NCBI RefSeq assembly: GCF_016906535.1
Contig: NC_057384.1
Location: 186,001-250,000 of the forward strand
Reading direction: 5' to 3'
From: Rhizoctonia solani
Taxonomy: Eukaryota > Basidiomycota > Agaricomycetes > Cantharellales > Ceratobasidiaceae
Length of the DNA stretch: 64,000 nt
The notes below the pieces were generated by a model that saw nothing but the letters and a program-made list of their open reading frames with translations, searched no databases and had not been told where the DNA came from. The translations under genes and the position numbers were made by a program. This document shows positions 23,498-34,900 of the stretch, in pieces (position 1 is the first letter of the stretch; each line of letters begins with the position of its first letter).

Positions 23498-26400
23498 CTA
23501 GGTAAATGCGTCGTGTGAAGGTCGATAGCAGTCTTGCCATTTGTCACCCACATCCAGTCCATCGAGATTGAGAATCAAGCATCCTCGATCAGCAATCATA
23601 AATTCTTCTGGAGGATGTGTAAGGCGGGGACGGAGGTCGGATGGGACCCAGACCACTCGATGACCGTGTAGCACCACCCATCCTACCCCGCCAAGTGACC
23701 AAGAGCCGGACCCAGTCTGGCGCTCAAGGTTCGGAGCGAGCTGTTGACCGCCGTCTAGTAGATTGCGTTAGCCAGAGGCGGGTGAAGTAGCAATGAAAAG
23801 CAGACACACCTGATGCCGTTAACATGCTATCCTGCACACTGGCCTCACAGCTCGCCAAACTCCAAAACCGAATAGTCCCATCTTCTGAGCACGATGCGAC
23901 GTGTGAGCTGTCGGGTGAGAACTTGACACAGTATACCGGACTCGTGTGTGCCTTGAGGGGACCGAACATGAGGTTGCCGTTCTCCGCATCCCAGATACAC
24001 ATGGTTTCGTCAAAAGAGCCAGATGCAACGTAACGACCGTTCGGTGAGAATGCCACAGAAAAGACATAGTTACCATGGGCGCGGTCATCGTTACTATCGC
24101 TATCATCACCATGTGTGCCGCCATCATCCTCGCCACAAGCAACAAGCTGCTTCCCTGTCTGCACATCCCATATTCGCACTGGTTTGTCATATGACCCTGA
24201 GACGAGGCGCATGCCATCTGAGGAGAACTCAATCGAGGAGATAAAGCCATGTGCATCGATCGGACCAACCACCGTGTCTCCTGTGAATCGATCAACCACT
24301 CGTATAGCTCCGTCCACTGGGCCCTCTGAGTTTCCTAGATCTGAGTCATGACCATAGCTAAAGGCGAGTTGCTGCTCGTTCGGAGAGAAGTCCACCGACG
24401 TGATCACATGAATTCTTGTGCTCTGAAGAGCTCGACGATCTGTTGACCGCTGGTGACATCCCATATTCGCACTGTGCCGTCAGAGGACCCCGAAGCAATG
24501 CATGAGTTGTCAGGCGAAAGTCGCACACACGGCACCGCAGCGCTATGTCCCTTGATTGGTCCATGTATATCTTCACCGGACAATGCATCCCATATTCTCA
24601 GTGTCCCATCCAGTGAACTAGAGGCAATATACGCATTGCTATGTGAGTAGTCAACAGACAATACAGTTTCTTGATGACCTCGCAGTGGTTCCATGACCAA
24701 CTCGCCCGTCTTCACATTCCACACATGCAGCGTTCCATCTTCCGAGCCAGAGACGAGTCGCTGCCCGGTGTGCGAATATCGGATGCAGTAGACAGCCGAG
24801 GAAAGAGCTGGTACTATTGGTAGAGTATGGGCCGCGCCGAGATCTTGGACGTCCCATATGCGCACAGTCCCATCCCGTGAGCATGAGTAGAGTCGAGCAC
24901 TGTCTGGCGAGAAGATGACCGAGTTGGCCTTGTCGGTGTGACCCTCCAGCGGACCTAGCACGATCTGACCGGTGCGTGCATCGTATACTCGGATGGCCTT
25001 GTCGCCTGATCCAGACGCGATGAAAGCGCCGCTGGGTGAGAAGGCAATCGATGCTGGATCGGGAGTGTGGATTGTGAGTGGTTTCGGTGCCTTGGCTCCT
25101 GAGATTACATCCCGCACTTGAATGGAGTGATCCAAAGAAGCCGAGGCAAGGCGTGAGCCATCAGGCGAATAGCGCACACTGAAGACGTAGCTAGTATGCT
25201 CCTTAAATGGCTCACCCACCGTTTGCCCGGTTTGTACATCCCACACTCGCACAGTTTTGTCCCATGATGCAGATGCAAGATGCAAGCCGCCTGGAGAGAA
25301 TGCAATCGACGTGACCTCTTTGGTATGCCCTTTGAGTGGACTAACGCTGGTAGCATCGGCATGCAAAGCGTGGATATGTACATCGCCATCATCTGTGCCA
25401 CAGGCAACACGAGACCCGTCCGGAGAGAATGCAATGTAATTAATGGATAACGTAAGATTGGGAAACGGGTCGGCAGTCGTGTCTTGATTACCACATTCCA
25501 TATGTAGGCAGTACGATATTTGGCAAAAGCGACTTGAGTGCCATCGGGAGATGTGGCAACTGAGTGGACACCCGTTGCACGTTCGATCGTGAGGCTGGAT
25601 ATACTCTCGCCAGTGGATGTATCATATACCTCGATACTGTTCTCGGTGGGTGCCACCAGGCGCCTTCCGTCGGCTGAAAGACAGATCGACTTGATCAACC
25701 AAGTTGAGACCTTCCATGTGGCAATAAGCGCCAGTCGTCTTCGTGCTATCGCTGTCCCTTTCGGTTCGATTACACCAATTGTCCTGGGCATGTACGCCGC
25801 AGAAACGGGTCTGCAGGGAGGCCAGAAGGGGAGCATAGAGACGTAGATGTGGGGGGTACTTAGAGATACGGGATGGTTCGCATATACTGTCACGAACTGT
25901 GACGCGTCGTGCACTAGTTTTATCAATCCTTCAGGAGCCTTTTGTTCCTGGATATTATGTATATCAGCATGGAGAATGCAATATGCACATAGACCTACGC
26001 TGCACCACTTCTTTACGCTCTGAATCATTGCCGTCCCATAGTGTATCTGTTTCGTTAGATTCATGATCTCCATCCAGAGCAGTAATCTCGACGAAAAGAA
26101 GTCGTGAACCAATCCAACAAACTTGTCCTGGTGCCCCGCAAACCCGAGGTGGGTGGGCCAGTGTTGACAGGCGTATGGCAGACCTTTAGCGATCGAATTG
26201 CTGATTCTAACATCTAGGTCTTCTACCTCGCTATCTAGAAGGTGCGACGATGGTAAGCCACAGATGTTGAACTGCGGCTTGGCCTTGCTGATCAGCTCAA
26301 GGCAGACCTTTGCCATTTCCGCATGTCGCCTCCCGCGTTCGCAGCACAGATCTTTTGACCGATCCTCGGACAGCATGAAGTCCGGAAATGACGCATGAAG

Positions 26401-28478
26401 GGGTGTGACCAGCTTGTTTTCTTTTCCGACGTTCAGCACCGATCGCAAGGGCTTAAGCAACCCATCGACCTGTTCTGGACTCTTCAATCCCACTACGTGG
26501 CTGATTGTATCGAGATTCATGGGTTCTATGGCGCATACCACTGTTTCGAGTATGTTTCGCAATTTTTCTTTGTTTTTCTAGATCATTTCCGACTTGCGGA
26601 AGGCTGTAGCTAGTATGGTCGTATACAAGTGGTCGATCACGTTCTTGTCATCTTGCTCCATCGGGATCACAGTCGAGTCCATGAGTACGCCCAAGGCATC
26701 GTTCACTTCGTCGATCTCGTATGCTTGTTTGATGTATCGGCAGGCAGTAGACGCATAGATAAAGAACGACCCGCAGCGTTCGACTATTTCTGAAATTTGA
26801 TCGTTGGTGAGCGGAACGCCTTGCAGTTCATACCGCATATATAAGTCAATATCTGAGCCCGCGGAGCTCACATCTAGCTCGTACAGCACCAGCCGTGGGT
26901 CGTCGTTTGCATCGCCGCGTTTTTCCATGCGTCGAGTAATCTCTTTCTCCGGTCGGCTTGAGACAATATACCTCACAGGTAGGGTATATTCGGTGGACAG
27001 GAGCAAGTCAAGGACATGGCCGACGCTCTCCTCGTTCTCACATTCGTCCAAAGCATCTATCACAACGATGAAGCTTGTGGGAAACGTGTTTTGAGACTTC
27101 AACAAAGGTTCGACGATCAATTTCTCGTATTGCGTCTTCAGTGTTAGCGTATGCGTATCCGGATCTGCCACAAGTGTTTTATCCAGTTCTTCGTGGAAAG
27201 GGAGGGAAAACCGAGCCAGCTGGTAGGCGATGGATGGTATGATGTACTTGACCTGCCGGCACTCTGGGATCGTTCGTGAGCAGAAGAAGCTGCCTGCGAG
27301 CTGGTAGTCGTTCTTGAGCATTTCGCAGACGCTGTATGCGATTGTTGTCTTGCCGGTACCTGCCATGCCGTTCATCCAGCATGTCCTTCCGACTTCCGGG
27401 TCATGAGCCCAATCGAGCAGTAGCTTTATTTGTGCGGTCCGGGTGCCTGGTGCACACGATCTTCGTCTGAGGTTGTGAGACTCTGCAGAGTCGAAGACTG
27501 CGGCCATCGCGGGTGACATGTTCCTCAATCGTGACTCCTGATGTATGCGTGAGTCAGAGAGCTAAAGCTGATCCCTGACACCTACCATACTTTGTTTTTT
27601 GACGTACTTGGGATAGGGTGGTGAGTATATATGATAGCATGAAGCTGCGACACCTACCACTGTTTGTTCGTTGGCCGCTTTGAGGACGCTGAAGTTTGCG
27701 TTCAGCTACCGAGAGTTTGTTAGGGTATGGCGGTGTCTATGTGATGTATACCTACTGTCAAGCGCTGCATATAGCCATCGATTCGGCGGTAGCAATCAAC
27801 TATCTGATTCGCCTCTTCCATTGCACTGATCAGTCGTCTTCCCATCGCTATCTCTTGACGCTCAGTGACTTTCTTGATCTCATCTTCAATGTCTCTGTAG
27901 AATCAATCAGCTACACCCTTGCAAGAAGAGCTGGATCAACACACGCGTGGATCCGCTTGACGCTACCTGTCATTTCAGTGCCTATCGGTTGATCCATGTG
28001 ATTGGCTAGCTCATCCAATATTGTATTTAGTTGCGCCGCTAACTCCGCATACTCCTTACGCTCTTCGCAAGCACTCTGTATGAGATTGTGGTTCGCATTC
28101 AACGAATATACGCGCGGGTCGAGATGCTAATCACCTCGAGTCTATCCACGAAGGCTTTCAGTCCGCTGATTGGTAAGCCAATTGCGTTGGCGCCCGATTC
28201 AATAACGGTTATCAGTGATCTGATGGTATTCCAGGCGGTTGGCCTTTTGTCACATGTATCAGTACCGGTAGTCCCTAATGGATTGCAGCTTTCGGTGTGT
28301 CTCGATAGGGCAGATTCACTGTAAGTAAATTATGGAAGGTCAGCTGGAGACGGCGAACTCTGTATGGGCCTAGCGCGGAAGCGGGGAAGCTTTCAACTCA
28401 CGATCCGGCATTACGATGCTCTTTCCATTTCTTTTTAGGGTACGAGAATATGTCACGAAGCTTGACTATGAACGGCAT
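23498..28478 (-). pseudogene. NACHT-WD40 STAND protein, broken by one stop and two frameshifts
   Basis: STAND ATPases of this build act as fungal NLR-like receptors in non-self recognition and programmed cell death. Exons: 28478-28402, 28318-28135, 28075-27967, 27892-27756, 27705-27658, 27537-23810, 23754-23498. The N-terminal ~185 residues form a helical effector region. The NACHT domain has P-loop GMAGTGKTT (near 27360) and Walker B FIVVIDALDE (near 27050). At least ten WD40 repeats follow (25.6-23.8 kb; motifs such as FSPDGSRVA, VRIWD) and then a short C-terminal cap. Breaks: TAG at 26578-26580 between NACHT and the helical linker, and net -1 shifts near 25488 and 24420. Exon lengths sum to 4540 nt, two short of a multiple of three, as expected for two missing bases. 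The shifts may be assembly errors; the stop is harder to dismiss. Intron 5 (120 nt) is unusually long. Confidence 0.8.
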
Positions 28479-29108
28479 CGTCGTGTGGTAGATTGGCGTT
28501 AGCTGAAAACACAGATGCTGGACACGAAATGCATCCGATCTTGCCCAAGCCCTTGGTGGGTGTCACGTGTTAGGGAATTTGTCTGATGATAGCGACAGGA
28601 GTCGTCGCATACACATACCAGATTGTCTCAAAGCGACCAGGCGATGTCGGTCTGTGATGTGAAGCCCCAAGCGCTACAAAAATGCACTCGATCATCTGAG
28701 ACTTCAGCTGTCGCTCTCTGGTACGTGTTACCTCTAGCAGCTTATCAATCTGAAGTCTTTAAGAACTACTTGCGTACGTCAGTCTGACCACGACTGGTTG
28801 CTCCCGACTCAAGATCTAGATTTTCGAAGCACTTTATAAATGACCCAACTTGTTTGCTGCTGCATCGATTTAAACTTGATTGCTCTCAATGACAAGCTTG
28901 AAGCAGCAACGGGTAATGTAACAGTTCAAAAAGAAATGTGACTATGGTTGATTCGTTTTATATTCATGTTCAACGCAAGCAGATTCTCACTGATTATTAC
29001 ATAAAATCAAGCTTTTACGGTACCAGGCATAAAACAACTGTATAGATACAAATAAATACACCAGTTGGTTGAGGTGGTAAACCGAGTTTCACGCATACTA
29101 CCTGAAGC
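28479..29108. other. Upstream region of the NACHT-WD40 gene, no gene seen
   Basis: About 630 bp of AT-rich sequence between the NACHT-WD40 start codon and the second MITE copy. It should include the promoter. No TATA box stands out. Confidence 0.4.
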
Positions 29109-29328
29109 CACTGTACAAGGTTAAAATACTGAAAATAAGAATGTGTATTTAAGCAGGAATTGAACTGAAATCAAGGCCAATGTATGCTAACTTTAAATAT
29201 TAATTCTCCCTTAGTCTGATTCGTACTGAGGAAGCATACTGACATTGTAGTTTTCAGGCCAAATTATACTGAAAAAAGATGTCTTTTACTGATATACTGA
29301 TTTTCAAGATCTTATCACGCCATGGTGT
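29109..29328 (+). mobile_element. MITE-like element, copy 2
   Basis: Homologous to the element at 21014-21234 in opposite orientation. The core is 29129-29307; its terminal repeats are imperfect here (CTGAAAATAAGA and ACTGATTTTCAA). The shared outer edges CACTGTACAAGG and CTTATCAC mark the repeat boundaries. Non-coding. Confidence 0.7.
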
Positions 29329-29911
29329 ACGCAAGTACTTGTTCTTACGCTCCAGTGCTCTGGCAGTTGTGAGACCGCGCAAGATATATTCTATCACCAG
29401 GTGCCAGATTGGTCTGGGCGATCCGGCGCACATATGCACCGGGTGGGGGGTCTGGGGCACCCGGACGCGAGCCAGCACTCGCAGGCGGGCGGGCCATCTC
29501 TAGCGACAGCTGTATAAATGCCGGTACAGGAAATAATATACTATGCAATGATGAACCGACACTTACAACATGCACCAATGCATGCTCACATATGCGTGGA
29601 CGCGGGGATGGTGGGTGGGACTTAAAAAGAGAAAGAGCGCATCGGTAGACCGATGTGGATGTGGTCGGCAACGACAGACATCCAACGATCACGTGGCCGC
29701 GCACTCGGCCATCGCATCCTTCGCGCAAGACTAGGCTCGTGGGTCTCTGCAGGCTCCGATCCACAGCCTCCATGTTTTGGCACGCACCTCACAAGACAAG
29801 AGGTCACAGTCGAGTAACATCACACATTGAAGAGTTAAAAAATCTTGCAAAACAATACCGTTGTTTTTCAGGGTCAACCAAGACACCCAAACCTATGAAA
29901 CGATACATCCA
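29329..29911. other. Intergenic, no gene seen
   Basis: CpG- and GC-rich stretch downstream of the F-box gene. A 142-codon minus-strand frame (29773-29345) is Pro/Arg-rich without motifs and has an equally long competitor on the other strand, so it is not called. Confidence 0.45.
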
Positions 29912-31536
29912 TCATGCATACGACGACTCCCAGACTTTTTCGCGATCTTCCCCGCCAAACTTGACGATCGCTTTGTAGATAGTCTGTAGCTTTGGGCAGG
30001 TATGTCTAAGCTTTGAAGCCAGTCCATCCCAGTCCGATTCTTCTTCGTCGTCGTTTTCGGCAAAGACTGGGAGAATCGATTCACTGAACGTGACACTGCG
30101 CAGGTTTGATAACTTTGCCAGCAAGTCCATCACTTCTCCCTATCGAAAATGTGGTAAATTAGAATGAGAGGTGGAATGGAAGTATATATGCGTGTTGGAC
30201 TTACATAGTCACTTTCTATATCCGCGTGAATTTCTACTTCTTCCAGTTGGTTTGCGGCGTCGACGATCGTACGTAAAACATTAACCAAAATATCCTCGTC
30301 AATCTCGCTCGACCAAATTCCAAACTTCCTAAGTTTCGGCAACGCAGATACCTTGTCGTATATATTACTCAGCGGAATATCCCCTTCCTGTAATCGCGCG
30401 TCAAGTATCACTAGCGTCTCGATCTGTTCAGCCAACGTCGACTGAACAAGGGGCTGAAATAGAAACGCAGGTCCTTCAAAGTGTTTCAAAGAAGGGAAAA
30501 GGCGCGCGACCTGCGCTGGGTCAATCACATCTCCATATTCAGTTTCTTCGAAAAGGCCGAATCCTATATCCTCGATTCCTGGATGCCGAATCAAGAATTG
30601 GCGCAACGGGTGCGAATCGGGTTTCTCGAAAAATGTAGTCCAGTTGGGGTCTTGGTGTCCGTGTACGTGGAAACGTCGTAGACGGGGCAAGACCCGATTT
30701 TCACCGAGTGCGGAGACGAGTGCTGTTGGAGAGTAGTAGCTTTCACCGTCTGTGCTCACGAGGTCAAGTACGAGGGAAGAGATGTCGGGGGAGCGAGTGA
30801 GCAGTGAGGTTAATGGTTCGAGTTGTTCGGTATCGAATCCGGATGCTTTAGAATTGTATGCGCCAAGTCATCACGTTAATGCTATTGAAATGCAAGTGAT
30901 ATGAAGCTTACGTAAATATCGCACTGATAGGGAAAAGTGGGATAGATCCTTGAATCCGAACAGGCTGGACAAGGCATCAATTGAGATAGAGGGGGATAAC
31001 GGGATCATGCACACCTAGTATACTGATCTGTTGGGGAACGTTAGCCGATGTCCGTATCGAGAACAATAGTACCGACCGCCGTAGAAATCAATATCATCTT
31101 GAATCCAAATATGAACCGAAGTGAGCTTCGGGCACCGAGTTTGGAATAGCTGGAATGTGCCTGGATCTTGTGGCACGAACATCAGATTCCAAGACAAAGA
31201 TTGGAGGTGGGCTAGATGGGGAATTATCGCGTTGATGTGGGCGATATCGGCCTCGGATATCATTTCCTCTTCGCGCTCGTCCATGTATTTGATGTCGAAC
31301 GCAAGTCCTTTCAGGTGGGCTGAGACTGAGGTTGGACTGGCTGCATCCTCGGTAAGGATCCGCTGGGCAAGCTGCTCGAGATGGACGGCGAGACAGAGGT
31401 AAACGGTATGGTAGAGAGGCTGGAAGGCGACTTTTTTCCATTCGCGACAGACGCGTGAGGCCAAGGCAAGATTCGACGGCGGAAGTAGGCCGAACACACT
31501 AGCCAGAATCTCGGTAGGAAGGGCTGAGCTGACCAT
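29912..31536 (-). pseudogene. F-box/LRR-type protein (497 codons) with one in-frame amber codon
   Basis: The N-terminus is an F-box (LPTEILASVFGLLPPSNLALASRVCREWKKVAF), the Skp1-binding segment of SCF ubiquitin-ligase adaptors, followed by irregular leucine-rich repeats that would bind a target. Exons: 31536-30912, 30845-30205, 30139-29912; 1494 nt, in frame. The only defect is TAG at 31015-31017, after which the same frame continues with typical family sequence to the end. No intron with acceptable phase removes it, although a branch-point-like CTAAC and an acceptor lie just upstream. It is therefore either a nonsense allele, an error, or a truncated 173-aa protein. It is divergently arranged with the GH18 fusion gene across 422 bp. 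Confidence 0.7.
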
Positions 31537-31958
31537 ACTGGGAAACCAGAGGGAACACTCAAACCAGGGCGGAAGAGGTTTTGCCTTTTACCTTTAAATT
31601 TTGGCAAACGGTGCCCAAGTATACCACACGGCGGTCGGGAGAAGAAGAGAGCGAGGTCCCTGTACAAACAAATACACCTTTGCCATAAGAAGCACAGCCG
31701 CACGTGCGATTGTTCAAAGCGACTCGTGACCGATTTGCCACCTGCTCTTTTGGTATACTCCCGCATTGCTCCCGCCTTGACTCGTATTCCCCCCATGATG
31801 CGCGCTGTCTTGGCATTAGTATTGTTTGATTGTACCTATCTCCCCGGTTCTTCTCTTCCGTCTTCCGTAAGCCATGCCTCGGGATCCCTGACCGGGCTCG
31901 GATAATGTAACACTATAAATAATTTACAAGTGAGTGTATAGCAAGTCAGCCTACTGCT
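31537..31958. promoter_or_regulatory. Divergent promoter region with TATA box for the GH18 fusion gene
   Basis: The 422 bp between two divergent start codons must contain both promoters. TATAAATA at 31914-31921 lies 38 bp before the ATG at 31959, and a CT-rich stretch (about 31835-31870) precedes it. No matching TATA box is seen for the F-box gene. Confidence 0.45.
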
Positions 31959-34900
31959 ATGCGGATATTCAGGTCTTGTACTACGCCAGTTATCATCTCG
32001 GCAACGCTGGCCAGAGCAGCCTTGGTCGACTTGACCAAGGCAAATCGTCGCGAGCCGCTTCCTGATCTCCCAGGTGAACGGATCCTATCTTTATTTGCAA
32101 ATATGTAGATCAGTCGAGCTGACATTGACCGCAGACTGGTCCCGCGCAGGATTCGAGGGTGGTAATCCACTCCCAGACAATTCAAAGGGTAACCAGTTCA
32201 ACCTGTTCGACGGTGCGACTCGGCTGATTATCGTTTGTAGTTGCGTTCACCCTCTCTGCTGCGGCTCTTGCATCCAGTATAATGTTATCCCCAACGACGG
32301 GTAAGATTGATACCTGGATCATTGACCTTATGGGCTCTGACCATCCATACAGGCAAGATGACACTGCTGGACTGCAGCAGGCAATCACAGCAATGAGCTC
32401 CCAGTCCGTACCCGATGGTACATACCGGCTGATACAGCTGCCTGCTGGTATGTATACATTCATGCATAGATAACACCTGCGCTAATCTTGTTGTTTTTGA
32501 AAAGGAACCATTAATTTGTCCTACATGATCTACGTCGACACTAGCTACTTGATCATTCGTGGTGCAGGCCCAGATCCTAACGCAGGCGGTACCAAGATCG
32601 TATTCCGCCCAGACTCTGATACAAAATACGATAAAATTATAAACGATAGGGTCAGTACGAGGAATTCAAGTTTCTATAACTCATCGTTTATCTCATCCAC
32701 CACATATAGTGGGACCTCGATTCAATGGAATATAAATGGGACTTTCAGGACGAAGCTGGCAAGCGCGTCTTTGGGACTGCGAGCGGAGGATGGTAAGCAA
32801 GTATTTACGATTCCCTCCCATTACCCATTTCAGCCAACTCGGTACTCACATGTACATTTTTTTGTCTGATTTACTAGGCTCTGGCCCGGGAGATCTATTT
32901 TTCGGATCGGTAGCAGTCAGGTCGCGGCCAAGTATACCCGTCAACATGCTGAAGCTCCCAAGAACCGCAAGGACCTGTTTAAAGGATCTGTAAACTACCA
33001 TTGGCGCTCGGATGAAGGAAAAGTTAAAGGTAGGTTATGCTGGAGATTTATAATTGATTATATTCTCATCACTAACGACTTGATTAGGCTGGATGGTGTC
33101 GCAGGAAAAGGATAAAGCCGGAGTTATGGGTACTAGTACGATAAGAGTGTGTCAATTGCTTTGATCGCCTTATCCTACGTCTGCTCATATTTTTCTCTTG
33201 ATTTCTCTCAGCTCAATGTGACGAACACAACCTGGGTTACTACTGCTGATGTAACCGCAACTGACTGGTGGATAGGTGAGTGTCTATTCCATAAACGGAA
33301 GGATATTTAATTCAGAGTGCTCGCCTTCGGTAGCTTCTCCCGCGAAACGAAATGGTAGGTACTAGTCATCGTAGACGTACCAAAGATTCTTCCTCACATT
33401 GGCCTCTAGATTTCCTCAGTTGGGGAGTAGAGACCCAAAACTGGTTCGTCAATAGCTATATATTGTAAGTCAACTTCTTGTCACCGATGTCAGCTTGCGT
33501 ACTGATCACCAACAATACCATCCAGCCAAGTACGTATTCACACATTTCGCCTCACGATAAATGCGCCTCATCCATCCCCGACCATAACAGGACTGGTTCA
33601 CCGTCACCAAGCGCGGAGCGGACGAAACCGGAAGGTACATCGAGCTTGACCGACCGCTCAGATTCGACGTGTACCGCTCGTCGACGGGAGACGGAAGCAG
33701 TCCCATGGAAGATAGTGAGATATTTGCGAAAGCGATGCCTATTGCGCATGTTGTCCACCACGTTGGTATCGAGGTGAGCGCATATACATAGCCAATGACC
33801 GTATTTAACAACGTTTTCGATAGAATTTGTATATGACTCAGGAGATCGCTGGCCTGACTCCCGAATCTGGTGATATATGCTACGATTATACTGAAAGGTT
33901 ATTGAGCTCACCGCGTTTACCCTTGTAGCAACGAGGAACTATGGGAACTTGGCCCCGGAACAAGCTATGCATGGAATCGTATTCCGATACGCCCGCGACA
34001 GCTGGGTTCGAAACATTCAGACTTTCATGACGGGGTCTCATCCGGTAAGTGGTCCAGGCTGGGCGCGTATTGAGTTCACGTAGCTGAAACGTGTGGACTA
34101 GATTGCAACAGAAGTAATTCCATTTTTCTCCCAGGTTTGAAAAATCTGGTGAATTTCTAACAACTTTTTGGTTAGGCGGCACGTAACATCCAGATCCAAG
34201 ATAATTATTTCGATGGTGAGCGTGTTATTTTGTCCAATCAGGGTGTAACGCCAATCCGTTCTCAATCGTTAGGTGCATGGAATAAGGTGCGATGAGCCAC
34301 TCACTTCTCAAATAATCATGATCTGTATCTGAACTATTTTTGCTATAAGGGAAAAGGTATGTAAGACAGATCTATCCTCTACTACCATGTACTTATTCGA
34401 TATGTTGTCAGGCGGCAACGGGTATCTTCGTGGATCTCGTGTCTGGGATAGCCTGTACTACAACAATACTCTCAGAAATCTACGACACATCACAATGCAA
34501 TGGTGTGGTGAGTACTCGAATTGGATTTGGACACTGCAATAAATTGGTCTGATTGTGCATTCATAGCCATGGGGAATGTGGTCATTCTCAACAACATGAC
34601 GTGAGTACTAGCATCCATTCTTTTAACAAAGGGTGTACTAATGAACCTCTATTAGTAACGATATGAATGTAAATCTGCTTCCGTTTAGCCCGTTTCTATA
34701 TTAAAATATTCTACTAGCTTCATGGAGGTTGGGAAGGTTTTAATCTATTCGAGCTTAACTACGTATCCGTCCCGTATTCGCATCGTTCGGGGTCTTGCTC
34801 GAGCTGTGGCGGCGAGGGCGGAGACCAAGAGGGTAAGTGATTATATGGTCAAGCCTATTACAATCGCTCATTCGGATTAATGAAGCGGGAACGTGGTATC

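Noticed and set aside
27538..27657. Treating both donor-like copies as two real exons of the NACHT gene
   Set aside because: The small candidate exon adds no recognisable sequence, and the direct splice already joins in phase.
29345..29773. 142-codon minus-strand frame
   Set aside because: Pro/Arg-rich with no motif, and an equally open frame exists on the other strand.
31015..31080. An intron to remove the amber codon in the F-box gene
   Set aside because: Candidate donors at 31079 and nearby with the available acceptors give the wrong phase or keep the stop.
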